In this document: piece after piece, positions 9,810 to 17,394 of the stretch | Numbering within the stretch: position 1 is the first letter of the stretch | How the letters are laid out: the number at the start of each line of letters is the position of its first letter | NCBI GenBank assembly: GCA_030524105.1 | Contig: JAUNHE010000001.1 | Coordinates: 248,001 to 312,000, forward strand | Length of the DNA stretch: 64,000 nt | Direction: 5' to 3' | From: Rothia sp. (in: high G+C Gram-positive bacteria) | GTDB lineage: Bacteria; Actinomycetota; Actinomycetes; Actinomycetales; Micrococcaceae | Program-made: the position numbers and the translations under genes | The notes under the pieces: generated by a model | Told to the model about the DNA's origin: nothing | The model's input: the letters and a program-made list of their open reading frames with translations, nothing else | Databases searched by the model: none

Positions 9810-10448
9810 TTAGTTCTCCCGCTTCTGAGGCTTGTGCTCACGGGAATCTAGACCGCGTGCTGCCAAGGCATCAGCAGTATCTTGGGCATAGCTGACGGTA
9901 TGAATTATCAAAGGGGTAAAAAGCAGGAAGGGAGATTTTTTAAGGCCCCTGGCCAGTACTGCTGTATCGAGCAGGATCCAGCGATCCATGATAGCCGGAA
10001 TAGATCTGAGCATAATTGCGAATGCTAGACCAAGCCAGCGCGGATTAAGACCTAAAAACTTTAGGGGGCTCCAGGCAGTAATAAAACCATCTACCAATAC
10101 TGTGACAGGGGTTGTGTAGAGAAGAATTTTAGAGGCAAAGAGCAGGGTTAGCAGTCCTAGGATCAGGTCTAAGCCCTGAAGAATTTTATTAAAAATAAGA
10201 TAGTAGACACTCATGGCTAGTAGGAGCCAAATAATACTTTTGACTGCTGCATACCAGTCTTTAAAACCGAGTCCTGCCAGTCTGCCAATGAGGACGACTA
10301 GGACAAGAAAAAGGGCGGGAACCAGCCAGTCCCTGCTGATATTAATAGCAAGAGCTGTCATAAAAATAAAGGCCCATTTAGCCGCTAAAGGCAGCCGGTG
10401 GATGGGAGTCTGTTCATCTCGATAGATACTAAAAAGTTGATTAAGCAC
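9810..10448 (-). CDS. ecfT: ECF transporter transmembrane component EcfT (BioN-like)
   Basis: This is the energy-coupling membrane subunit of an ECF importer. The 212-residue protein has about five hydrophobic segments and the two Ala-Arg-Gly coupling motifs of EcfT, in AVLARGLKKSP and ALAARGLDSREHK, which dock on the ATPase. It is the last gene of bioY-ecfA-ecfT and starts 6 bases after ecfA, so the system is most likely a dedicated biotin importer (BioYMN). Confidence 0.92.
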   Translation of the reverse strand: MLNQLFSIYRDEQTPIHRLPLAAKWAFIFMTALAINISRDWLVPALFLVLVVLIGRLAGLGFKDWYAAVKSIIWLLLAMSVYYLIFNKILQGLDLILGLLTLLFASKILLYTTPVTVLVDGFITAWSPLKFLGLNPRWLGLAFAIMLRSIPAIMDRWILLDTAVLARGLKKSPFLLFTPLIIHTVSYAQDTADALAARGLDSREHKPQKREN

Positions 10449-10454
10449 GGTATT

Positions 10455-11234
10455 TTAAACCTGCTGTCTTGAGGTTGGATTGGGAAAGCCGCTGCTACAC
10501 CAGTGACGGTATTGGGTTAGCATATCCTCTGCCGGCCCCTGGGCAAGGAGCTGACCGGCGTTAAGAATGAGCAGCTGATCGCACTGCTGAGCCAGATCCA
10601 GATCGTGGGTGCTTATGAGTAACTGTTGTGGCAAAGTTTTAATAAGATCTATAAATTTGATTTTATTGCGCAGATCAAGCAGGGTTGTTGGCTCATCTAA
10701 GAGCAGGATTTTAGGTTCTACGGCCAGAAGGGTTAACAAGGCAGTGAGCTGACGTTCTCCACCAGAAATGTGGTAGATGCTGTGGTGGGCTCGGTCTGCT
10801 AGACCGCGGCTAGCCAGTAATTCTAAGGCCTGCTTCCGTCGCTGCTGCTTGTTGGGGATGGAAGACTGTAAAGAAAGCTCAATATCTTCTAGCGGTGTGG
10901 GCATAATCAGCTGGGTTAGTGGATCAGCAAATAAAAAACCAACTCTGCGCCGGATCGCCTGGGGATAGTGGTCTAGGCGGACTCCATCCACCTGGATGCT
11001 GCCGCTGCTGGGGGTGACTAAACCATTAAAGAGTTTAAGAAAACTGGTTTTGCCGCTGCCGTTAAGGCCTAGGATGCCCGTACACTGTGCCCGTATGTCT
11101 ACGTTAATATTCTTTAGAATAGGCTCTTTTTGAGGCATATCCTGGCCTTGAAGATAAACTTCTTGGGCGCAGAGTCCAGCCCCTTCCTCAAAAAGAGGTT
11201 CTTTGCTGCTGCTCGATTTTTTTCTGCGGAGCAT
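10455..11234 (-). CDS. ecfA: ECF transporter ATP-binding protein EcfA (BioM-like)
   Basis: This ATPase powers the biotin ECF transporter. It has Walker A GLNGSGKT, signature ISGGERQL, Walker B ILLLDEPTTLLD, and a switch histidine in ISTHDLD. I chose the ATG at 11234, 7 bases after the bioY stop, giving 259 residues; the frame is open further upstream to 11345 but that part overlaps bioY and looks like a shadow. The residue after SGGER is unusual (QLTALL), but the ATPase motifs are complete. Confidence 0.92.
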   Translation of the reverse strand: MLRRKKSSSSKEPLFEEGAGLCAQEVYLQGQDMPQKEPILKNINVDIRAQCTGILGLNGSGKTSFLKLFNGLVTPSSGSIQVDGVRLDHYPQAIRRRVGFLFADPLTQLIMPTPLEDIELSLQSSIPNKQQRRKQALELLASRGLADRAHHSIYHISGGERQLTALLTLLAVEPKILLLDEPTTLLDLRNKIKFIDLIKTLPQQLLISTHDLDLAQQCDQLLILNAGQLLAQGPAEDMLTQYRHWCSSGFPNPTSRQQV

Positions 11235-11241
11235 GACCGTT

Positions 11242-11823
11242 CTACTTTTCTGCAAGCTGAGGAAAGGCGCGGTGAACAGCTTGAGAGATAAAAATAGCGA
11301 TGATGGATTTAATAAGATCACCGGGCAGATAGATAGCTGCTGCAAGGCAGGCTGCGGTCAGGGATAAACCGGCGTTGAGCATCATGCCCAGTACGCCGGT
11401 GGCGGTTATGAGCATAAATCCTGCCAGCACCGCTAGTAACTGACTAACCCACTGGGCCTTGCCGGGTTGGGGAAAGCTACGTCGTCCCCGATAAGCTAAC
11501 CAGCCAGCAAGAAAAGCGCCCAGGGGGAAGCCTAAAAGATAGCCAGCTGCAGGCATGGCCAGGACGGCCGGGCCCGCGCCACCACCAGCAAAAATTGGTA
11601 GGCCAAGTAACCCTACAACAAGATAAAGCAGGGTGGCTAAACCTGCTCGTCGGCCGCCTAAAACAAGGCTAGTAATGTAAATACCGAGAGTCTGGAAGGT
11701 AAGGGGAACTCCTGCCGGGCCTAGCGGGAAAGCTGGCAGGAGGGCACAGACAGCAATAAAAGCTGCAAAAATCGAAATTAGGGCCAGATCTTGGGTTGCA
11801 TGCCTCGAAGATGTCTTGGTCAT
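11242..11823 (-). CDS. bioY: Biotin transporter substrate-binding subunit BioY
   Basis: BioY is the S component that binds biotin in an ECF importer. The 193-residue protein has about six membrane segments and family motifs GVPLTFQTLGIYI, LGGRRAGLATLLYLVVGLLG and PAAGYLLGFPLGAFLAGWL. It is the first gene of a three-gene minus-strand operon with ecfA and ecfT. A perfect TTGAAC-N3-GTTCAA palindrome lies 20 bases upstream of the start, which suggests repression when biotin is plentiful. Confidence 0.95.
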   Translation of the reverse strand: MTKTSSRHATQDLALISIFAAFIAVCALLPAFPLGPAGVPLTFQTLGIYITSLVLGGRRAGLATLLYLVVGLLGLPIFAGGGAGPAVLAMPAAGYLLGFPLGAFLAGWLAYRGRRSFPQPGKAQWVSQLLAVLAGFMLITATGVLGMMLNAGLSLTAACLAAAIYLPGDLIKSIIAIFISQAVHRAFPQLAEK

Positions 11824-11842
11824 AGAGCTAATATAGCCGTAA

Positions 11843-11857
11843 TTGAACGCTGTTCAA
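11843..11857. promoter_or_regulatory. BioQ-like operator upstream of bioY
   Basis: TTGAACGCTGTTCAA is a perfect 6-3-6 inverted repeat just upstream of bioY. Corynebacterial BioQ, a TetR-family biotin regulator, is known to bind TGAAC-N3-GTTAC-type sites in front of biotin genes; this site matches that spacing. LexA boxes have a 4-base spacer, so LexA is less likely. Confidence 0.6.
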
Positions 11858-11934
11858 AACTGAAGCAGTTTGCTGAGCCCTGCCATGCACTAGAATGGGT
11901 TCCTGTGCCTGAGTGCTGTTGAAAGGTATTTTCT

Positions 11935-13533
11935 TTGATATCCGTTAAAGATCTTGAGTTGCGTGCCGGTGCCCGTTTACTGATGGAAGAAGTGAACTTT
12001 AGGATTGACCGGGGTGATAAAATCGGTTTAGTTGGCCGTAATGGCGCCGGTAAAACTAGTCTAACCAAGGTACTGGTCGGGCAGGCTTTGGCTGCCTCAG
12101 GTAGGGTGGAGACTGAGGGTAAAATTGCCTATCTAGCCCAGGATCCTCAGGTTGAGGATATGAGTCAGCTGGCCCAGGACCGTATCCTTTCTGCCCGAGG
12201 CCTAGCCGGGGCAGTTCAGGCTATGCGGCAGGCACAGGAGAATATGGCCAGCCAGGATGCTAACCTTCGTCAGAAGGCAATGCGGCGTTATGACAGGTTT
12301 GAGGCTGAATTTATAGCCGGTGGGGGTTATGCTGCTGAAGCGCAAGCAGCTACCATCACCCATAATCTTAACCTACCTGAGCGGCTGCTTAAACAGCCAC
12401 TGGCTACCCTTTCTGGTGGGCAGAGACGGCGTGTAGAGCTGGCACGTATCCTTTTTTCTCAGGCAGAGACCATGATCTTGGACGAACCCACAAACCACCT
12501 TGACGCAGATTCTATTGTCTGGCTGCGGGATTTTTTAAAGAACTTTAGTGGTGGGCTACTCGTTATCAGCCACGACGTTGACCTCATGGAACTGGTTGTT
12601 AATAAAGTTTTGTACCTAGATGCTAATCGCTGCCTTATTGATGTTTATAACATGGGTTGGAAGAACTACTTAAAACAGCGTGAGCAAGACCAGGCCCGCC
12701 GAAGCAGGGAAAGAGCTAACGCCAAGAAAAAAGCTGATGCACTGCTAGCCCAAGCAGAAAAGATGCGAGCTAAAGCAAGTAAGGCAGTTGCCGCACAGCA
12801 AATGTTTAAGCGGGCTGAGCGTCTTATGCGAGGTCTGGAGGAAGAACGAGTTGCAGATAAGGTGGCTGCTATCCGGTTTCCTTCCCCAAAACCCTGCGGC
12901 AAAACTCCTTTATCGGCACAGGGGCTAGGGAAATTTTACGGTTCCTTAGAAATCTTTAGTGGGGTTGATTTAGCTATTGACCGTGCTAGTCGTGTAGTGA
13001 TACTTGGTCTTAACGGTGCAGGTAAAACTACCCTCTTACGTTTGCTGGCCGGCGTTACGACCCCCGACACTGGCCAGGTAAGCTATGGACATGCAGCTAA
13101 GATAGGCTATTTTGCCCAAGAGCATGAGATTTTGGATAAGTCTCGGACTGTTCTTGAGAACATGCAGTCAGCCGCTCCAGATCTTGAAGTGGGTAGTTGC
13201 CGTAGCATCCTGGGCTCCTTTCTCTTCTCTGGAGACGATGTTGATAAACCTGCCGGGGTCCTTTCTGGTGGAGAAAAAACTCGTTTATCTTTGGCGACGC
13301 TGGTGGCCTCTCAGGCCAATGTGCTGCTTTTGGATGAGCCAACGAACAACCTGGATCCTGCTTCTCGACAGGAAATTCTCAAGGCCTTAAAGAGCTATCA
13401 AGGTGCCATCGTCATGGTATCTCACGATGAGGGTGCGGTTGCAGCCTTAAACCCCGAGCGGGTGCTGCTTTTGCCGGATGCAGTTGAGGATTTTTGGTCC
13501 CAGGACTACCAGGACCTCATCACCCTTGCCTGA
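11935..13533 (+). CDS. ABC-F family ATP-binding protein
   Basis: This is a soluble protein of two fused ABC ATPase domains without membrane parts, of the ABC-F class that acts on the ribosome (translation factor or antibiotic resistance). Domain 1 has GRNGAGKTS and LSGGQRRRVE with DEPTNHLD; a basic linker rich in Arg, Lys and Ala (about residues 245-315) follows; domain 2 has GLNGAGKTT, LSGGEKTRLS and DEPTNNLD. The length (532 aa) is usual for housekeeping members. The start is a TTG at 11935 with GAAAGG about 8 bases upstream. A role in antibiotic resistance cannot be told from sequence alone. Confidence 0.93.
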   Translation: MISVKDLELRAGARLLMEEVNFRIDRGDKIGLVGRNGAGKTSLTKVLVGQALAASGRVETEGKIAYLAQDPQVEDMSQLAQDRILSARGLAGAVQAMRQAQENMASQDANLRQKAMRRYDRFEAEFIAGGGYAAEAQAATITHNLNLPERLLKQPLATLSGGQRRRVELARILFSQAETMILDEPTNHLDADSIVWLRDFLKNFSGGLLVISHDVDLMELVVNKVLYLDANRCLIDVYNMGWKNYLKQREQDQARRSRERANAKKKADALLAQAEKMRAKASKAVAAQQMFKRAERLMRGLEEERVADKVAAIRFPSPKPCGKTPLSAQGLGKFYGSLEIFSGVDLAIDRASRVVILGLNGAGKTTLLRLLAGVTTPDTGQVSYGHAAKIGYFAQEHEILDKSRTVLENMQSAAPDLEVGSCRSILGSFLFSGDDVDKPAGVLSGGEKTRLSLATLVASQANVLLLDEPTNNLDPASRQEILKALKSYQGAIVMVSHDEGAVAALNPERVLLLPDAVEDFWSQDYQDLITLA

Positions 13534-13545
13534 TTCTGCCCAAGA

Positions 13546-13575
13546 TAAGCCTATTGGTAGCTACCAATAGGCTTA
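13546..13575 (+). terminator. Terminator after the ABC-F gene
   Basis: A perfect 30-base palindrome (15-bp arms, TAAGCCTATTGGTAG and its complement) begins 12 bases after the ABC-F stop and is followed by TGTTTCTTTCCTT. It can act as an intrinsic terminator, with little or no loop unless the central bases open. Confidence 0.75.
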
Positions 13576-13687
13576 TGTTTCTTTCCTTAACACGAGAGCC
13601 AAGAAAGTTTTCTTTAAAACTGTGGGTATATTCTGGCGCTGACAACTTAGATTACCGATTAAGGGGCTGCTGGTAGGTTTTTGCTCA

Positions 13688-13716
13688 TTGAAGATAAGGC
13701 CTTGTCTCAATAAACT
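13688..13716 (+). promoter_or_regulatory. Predicted sigma-70-type promoter of the small transcription unit
   Basis: TTGAAG (13688-13693) and TAAACT (13711-13716) are separated by exactly 17 bases. Transcription would begin near 13722-13724, directly before a 7-bp hairpin. The promoter lies between two intrinsic terminators (13546-13575 and 13946-13981) and so would drive only the short unit between them. Confidence 0.5.
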
Positions 13717-13832
13717 GGTGGGCGTATTCCAAAGGAATACCTTGCTGTTACAGTGTCCGGGGCAATGAGGCCCTGGACTGTGGCTGGCCGGTACACAGGC
13801 GTGCTGGCCGGCTGTAAGAGAAGAGGAGATCA

Positions 13833-13925
13833 ATGTTTAACTCACCTTATCCTATGTACCCAGCTTTGCAGGCAGAGAACGTCGAGGTTGATGTTTTCTG
13901 GCCGGAAGCGAGGACCGAATCCTAG
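13833..13925 (+). CDS. Predicted 30-residue small protein of unknown function
   Basis: The ORF begins MFNSPYPMYPALQAENVEVD and ends VFWPEARTES, with AGGAG placed 5 bases before the ATG, and it is enclosed by a predicted promoter and a strong terminator with no other gene in the unit. The composition is protein-like: an aromatic/proline-rich N-terminus followed by an acidic stretch and no hydrophobic membrane segment. I do not recognise the family. It could be a small regulatory protein or a leader peptide, though no gene follows before the terminator, which argues against an attenuator. Confidence 0.5.
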   Translation: MFNSPYPMYPALQAENVEVDVFWPEARTES

Positions 13926-13945
13926 CCAGTACCTAGGTTTCGAGG

Positions 13946-13981
13946 ACGGTGGTAGATGCCCTGCGCTCTACCACCGTTTTT
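13946..13981 (+). terminator. Intrinsic terminator of the small transcription unit
   Basis: ACGGTGGTAGA and TCTACCACCGT form a perfect 11-bp stem around a 10-base loop, followed by TTTTT. It lies 20 bases after the small ORF. It is a textbook rho-independent terminator. Confidence 0.9.
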
Positions 13982-14007
13982 ATGCTATAGATACCAGGAA
14001 TTATTGG

Positions 14008-14970
14008 TTACTGATCCTTTTCTAACCGATCCAGGTAGGCATCTTCTACTTCCTCATCGCTTGGCTGTGACCTTTTTTTACTGAGCTTAGGCCTAACAAT
14101 AGCCTTCATATGAGCGGGCATATCGTCTACCATTTCCATCTTACGAAGGATCAGATCCTCATCTTCTAGGCCAATATAGTTTCCTTGCTGGTCGTAGAAT
14201 TGGGCGTAGTAGCTCTCTAACTCAGCGGCAACTTGGGCGTCTAAATGATCATTACGAACCTTCTGTCGGGCTAGCCAAAAGTAGGCGACGTAGCATAGCA
14301 GGGCAAAAACATACCACTGGACTGAGTAAGACAAATTAGGGCCGGTATCTAAATCAGGTTCTAGGGCCAGGGCGGGGGTCTTTACTGCCGGTTTTTCGCT
14401 CGCCAACTGCCCGTAGGCTCCCTGAGCCAGAGGTAGCCCGGTCTCACTGGCAATAGCAGCTAAATCAATGGAGGAGACTTGGCCTGGCGGGGCTGACTTT
14501 CCACTAGGGGATTCACCCTGATGAACCCTAGCCGTTACTTCTACCTGACCTTGAGGTGGGGCAGGAATATCTCCAGCAACCTGGGCCGCATCCATGGCTT
14601 CTGCCGGGAGCCAGCCACGGTCAATGAGAACATACTCACCCTGTTCGGTGGCAAAGGGGACAAGCACATCAAAGCCGTTAACACCTTCATAAGGACGATT
14701 TCTTACCAGCAGTTGCTGCTGGGGCAGGTAGTGTCCCTGCATGCGCACCGGCAACCACTGCTGTCCAAAGTTAAAGTCTGTAAAGATAGTGGGTTGAGAT
14801 GAAAAATCTAAAGGTTCAGCCCTGTAATTATTGGTAATGAGGGAATTGCGGTAATCAAGATCTTCTTTTCGGCTCATCTGCCAGTTGCCTAAGTAAAGGC
14901 AGATGAGAGAAAAAATAATTGTTAGTACAAAACCGGCAATCCACTTGCCGCTTAAAAGAAAACGGTACAC
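14008..14970 (-). CDS. SURF1 family cytochrome oxidase assembly protein
   Basis: SURF1 proteins assist insertion of heme into cytochrome c oxidase. The 320-residue product has the expected two membrane helices, one at about 10-30 (starting near GKWIAGFVLTII) and one at about 225-245, which bracket the extracytoplasmic domain. Family motifs are LGNWQMSRKEDLDYRN, then PVRMQGHYLP, VRNRPYEGVNGFDVLVPF, YVLIDRGWLP and YSVQWYVFA. A charged cytoplasmic tail of about 75 residues follows the second helix, as in other actinobacterial members. It is not linked to the cta operons here, but the function ties it to them. Confidence 0.9.
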   Translation of the reverse strand: MYRFLLSGKWIAGFVLTIIFSLICLYLGNWQMSRKEDLDYRNSLITNNYRAEPLDFSSQPTIFTDFNFGQQWLPVRMQGHYLPQQQLLVRNRPYEGVNGFDVLVPFATEQGEYVLIDRGWLPAEAMDAAQVAGDIPAPPQGQVEVTARVHQGESPSGKSAPPGQVSSIDLAAIASETGLPLAQGAYGQLASEKPAVKTPALALEPDLDTGPNLSYSVQWYVFALLCYVAYFWLARQKVRNDHLDAQVAAELESYYAQFYDQQGNYIGLEDEDLILRKMEMVDDMPAHMKAIVRPKLSKKRSQPSDEEVEDAYLDRLEKDQ

Positions 14971-14997
14971 ACAGACCTTTCTGAGGCGTTGCTAGCT

Positions 14998-15255
14998 CTA
15001 TCTCATCTTATCCTGCCCAGGCCTGTCTTCTTGTTCTAAGTCCTCGAAGGGAAGAGTTTCTTTCCAAAAGCCGCGGGCCTGTAAAAATTCCTCCAGAAAT
15101 TGACGGTGCTCAGGGCAGGCAAGCCAGGTTTTGCGCCGCTGCGCGCTGTGTATTCTTGGGTTATTCCAGAGGACTTTCCAGGCAGCCAGGCTGCTGCAGC
15201 CTTTGCGTGAACAAGGGTGGCAGCCTGGACTCTCCTCTTTCTTTAGTAGATCCAA
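14998..15255 (-). CDS. Small conserved cysteine-rich (probable zinc-binding) protein
   Basis: This 85-residue protein has Cys and His at HPCSRKGCS (about 13-21) and WLACPEHRQFLEEFL (about 44-58), a spacing that suits a small zinc ribbon. The stretch AAWKVLWNNPRIHSAQRRKTW between the two Cys clusters (about 24-44) looks like a protein I associate with the same neighbourhood (SURF1, DUF3099, fabG) in other Micrococcales. The function is unknown. It starts 12 bases after the DUF3099 stop, so the two are probably cotranscribed. Confidence 0.75.
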   Translation of the reverse strand: MDLLKKEESPGCHPCSRKGCSSLAAWKVLWNNPRIHSAQRRKTWLACPEHRQFLEEFLQARGFWKETLPFEDLEQEDRPGQDKMR

Positions 15256-15267
15256 CCTTCTGCCTGC

Positions 15268-15699
15268 CTAGGTTCTTGTGCTGTGCTCATCGGTAGGGTC
15301 AGCAAGGCAGCCGTCAATAATAATTTCTTCCTGCTGCCGGTTTGCCTCTTGCCTGGCTGCCTGCTGGCCCTGTGAGGCTAACTGGAGTTGTTGGTGTGGA
15401 TTGAGATAGGCGGAAAAATCAGCAGTGCGGGCTCTGTCTGTTCCGTTGGCATAGACCACAGCAACCCAAGGCAGTACACCTGCCCCCAGGATGCAGACCC
15501 ACATGAGCCAGCCGTCAGTAAAGAGGGCACAGACAATGCAGACCACACGTAGAAGCATTTTTAGGGCGTAGCTTTTAAAACGATAATCGATGCTTTCGGA
15601 ATGAGGAGCAGCAGCATTTGTGATGGAGTAGAGCTCTGGCTGCTCTTGAGTAAAACCGTAGGCCTGTAAGTCCTCTGCCGTCCAAATTTTTTGAGCCAT
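15268..15699 (-). CDS. DUF3099 domain membrane protein
   Basis: This 143-residue protein carries the DUF3099 pattern: an N-terminal SITNAAAPHSESIDYRFKSY, then two hydrophobic segments (about 48-65 and 68-88) and a hydrophilic tail rich in Gln and Glu. The family is restricted to actinobacteria and has no known function. It is divergent from fabG, with about 140 bases between the starts, and is followed on the same strand by the small Cys-rich gene and SURF1. Confidence 0.85.
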   Translation of the reverse strand: MAQKIWTAEDLQAYGFTQEQPELYSITNAAAPHSESIDYRFKSYALKMLLRVVCIVCALFTDGWLMWVCILGAGVLPWVAVVYANGTDRARTADFSAYLNPHQQLQLASQGQQAARQEANRQQEEIIIDGCLADPTDEHSTRT

Positions 15700-15841
15700 T
15701 TTCCCTCCTCTGCAGTCCCGCTGGTAAACCTATCAAGACCAGTCTAAGCTTTCTTGTTTTCTAAGTGCTACTAGATCAACCCACCTCACAACAAATCGCG
15801 TAAGATAAGCTGAAGAATAGTTGGTTTGACAGAGGAAAATA

Positions 15842-16558
15842 ATGACACAAAACCAAGGTAAGGTTGTCCTGGTAACCGGTGGTAACAGAGGGATTGGTTA
15901 TGCCATTGCCCAACAATTTAAAAAGGAAGGCTACCGGGTATGTGTCACCTACCGTAGCGGTCAGGCCCCTTCGGAATTTTATGCAGTGCGTGCAGACGTT
16001 CGTGATGCGGCTTCTATTGATCAGGCTTTTAAAGAAATAGAAGCAGAGCTGGGTCCGGTGGAAATTCTGGTAGCTAATGCCGGTATTACCAAGGACACCT
16101 TGCTGCTACGGATGAAAGAAGAAGATTTTACTGATGTGGTAGATACTAACCTCACCGGTTCCTTTCGAGTCGTTCAGCGGGCTAGCAAGGGTATGCTCAA
16201 GCTCAAGCGCGGTCGAATAATCCTCATCTCTTCCGTTGTTGGTCTCTACGGTGGGGCAGGCCAGGTTAACTATGCTTCTTCCAAGGCAGCTTTGGTAGGA
16301 ATGGCCCGCTCGATAACAAGAGAGTTGGGTGCTAGGAACATTACGGCCAATGTGCTGGCCCCGGGTTTTATTGATACAGAAATGACTGCTGTTCTGGAAG
16401 AAGAAACAAAAAAACAGTACCTAGCCGCAATTCCTGCTGGACGCTTTGCCCAGCCGGAGGAGGTGGCAGCGGTTGCTAGCTGGCTGGCCTCTGAGGCTGC
16501 CTCCTACATTAGTGGTGCAGTGATTCCTGTTGACGGTGGCCTGGGTATGGGCCACTAA
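15842..16558 (+). CDS. fabG: 3-oxoacyl-ACP reductase FabG-like SDR
   Basis: This NADPH-dependent short-chain dehydrogenase (238 aa) most likely reduces 3-ketoacyl-ACP in fatty acid synthesis. It has the cofactor motif TGGNRGIG, the NAG motif VANAGITKD, catalytic Ser in ISSVVGLYG, and YASSK with Tyr and Lys; the FabG-like VAPGFIDTEMT and the C-terminal SGAVIPVDGGLGMGH support the call. AGAGG lies about 6 bases before the ATG. The second SDR gene follows after 35 bases, so the two probably form an operon. Confidence 0.92.
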   Translation: MTQNQGKVVLVTGGNRGIGYAIAQQFKKEGYRVCVTYRSGQAPSEFYAVRADVRDAASIDQAFKEIEAELGPVEILVANAGITKDTLLLRMKEEDFTDVVDTNLTGSFRVVQRASKGMLKLKRGRIILISSVVGLYGGAGQVNYASSKAALVGMARSITRELGARNITANVLAPGFIDTEMTAVLEEETKKQYLAAIPAGRFAQPEEVAAVASWLASEAASYISGAVIPVDGGLGMGH

Positions 16559-16593
16559 AGTGAGACAGAATACGGATGACAGATAGGAAGATC

Positions 16594-17337
16594 ATGAATA
16601 GTTTGACCGGTAAAACAGTTGTGGTGACAGGGTCCTCACGCGGTGTGGGGGCGGATACTGGCAAAATTTTGGCAGCTGCGGGAGCAAAGGTTGTTATTAA
16701 TTATCGCTCCAAAGCGCCGCGGGCAGAAAAAGTTGTTGCCGCTATTAAAGAAGCTGGGGGAGAAGCCATTGCTGTTGGTGCCGATATTACCCAGGCTGAC
16801 CAGGCAGAAAATCTAGTTAATGCTGCCTTAGAGGCCTTTGGTTCCCTGGACTACCTGGTTCTTAACGCATCGGGGGGCATGGAAAAAGGAATGGTTGAAG
16901 ACTACGCCATGATCCTTAATCGTGATTCCCAGCTGGCCCTGGCAAAGTTGGCAGCCCAGAAAATGCCTGCCGGAGGAAGAATTGTTTTTGTTACCAGTCA
17001 TCAGGCTCACTTTATTGACCGAGTAGAAACCATGGATGAGTATAGGCCGGTTGCTTTGTCTAAAAAGGCGGGTGAACAGGCTCTCCTGGAGCAGGTTCCG
17101 GCTTTTAAAGAGCGAGGTATTTCCCTCGTTGTGGTTTCAGCAGACATGATCGAAGGCACCGTGACCGCCTCCTTGCTTAATCGTTTGCACCCGGGCGCTC
17201 TTGAGGCCCGCAGGCAGGAGGCGGGAAAACTGTATACGGTTGCCGAGTTTGCGCAAGAGGTTGCTCGGATGCTAACTGCTCAGGTTCCCAGCGGTCACAT
17301 TGAGCTAGTTGGTGGAGCAAAAGGTTTTATCAGTTAA
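16594..17337 (+). CDS. SDR family oxidoreductase
   Basis: This second short-chain dehydrogenase (about 247 aa) directly follows fabG. The cofactor motif is TGSSRGVGADT and the NAG region is LVLNASGGMEKG; the active site departs from YxxxK (VALSKKAGEQALLEQ follows YRPVALS), with Tyr at YRP and Lys in SKKAG. Pairs of FabG with such an SDR occur in Micrococcaceae; an enoyl-reductase-like role is possible but unproven. I chose the ATG at 16594 because TAGGAAG lies directly before it, whereas the ATG at 16576 has no such site. Confidence 0.82.
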   Translation: MNSLTGKTVVVTGSSRGVGADTGKILAAAGAKVVINYRSKAPRAEKVVAAIKEAGGEAIAVGADITQADQAENLVNAALEAFGSLDYLVLNASGGMEKGMVEDYAMILNRDSQLALAKLAAQKMPAGGRIVFVTSHQAHFIDRVETMDEYRPVALSKKAGEQALLEQVPAFKERGISLVVVSADMIEGTVTASLLNRLHPGALEARRQEAGKLYTVAEFAQEVARMLTAQVPSGHIELVGGAKGFIS

Positions 17338-17394
17338 CCGCGGTGAACCTGCCTCAAGGGCGCTGCCAGGCAGGGGCGTCTTCCTAGGCGTTAG

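Larger units (their letters stand above)
13722..13981 (+). ncRNA. Predicted ~260-nt structured transcript of unknown function
   Basis: The span from the predicted start site to the terminator forms several hairpins: GTATTCC/GGAATAC around a 3-base loop (13724-13740), and CAGT/ACTG extended by CC/GG and GGGC/GCCC pairs (13751-13780), followed by a GC-rich stretch with a repeated CTGGCCGG (about 13783-13813). It then contains a 30-codon ORF with a good ribosome-binding site and ends in a strong terminator. It could be a small-protein mRNA with a regulatory leader or a dual-function RNA. I do not recognise tmRNA, SRP RNA, RNase P RNA or 6S RNA features in it. Confidence 0.4.

Noticed and set aside
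13573-13833. 86-codon minus-strand frame opposite the small transcription unit
   Set aside because: It reads through the terminator and promoter signals and has no ribosome-binding site or protein-like features.
17340-17394. Hairpin CCTGCC/GGCAGG between the SDR gene and serB
   Set aside because: Short stem, long loop and no T-tract; too weak to call a terminator.
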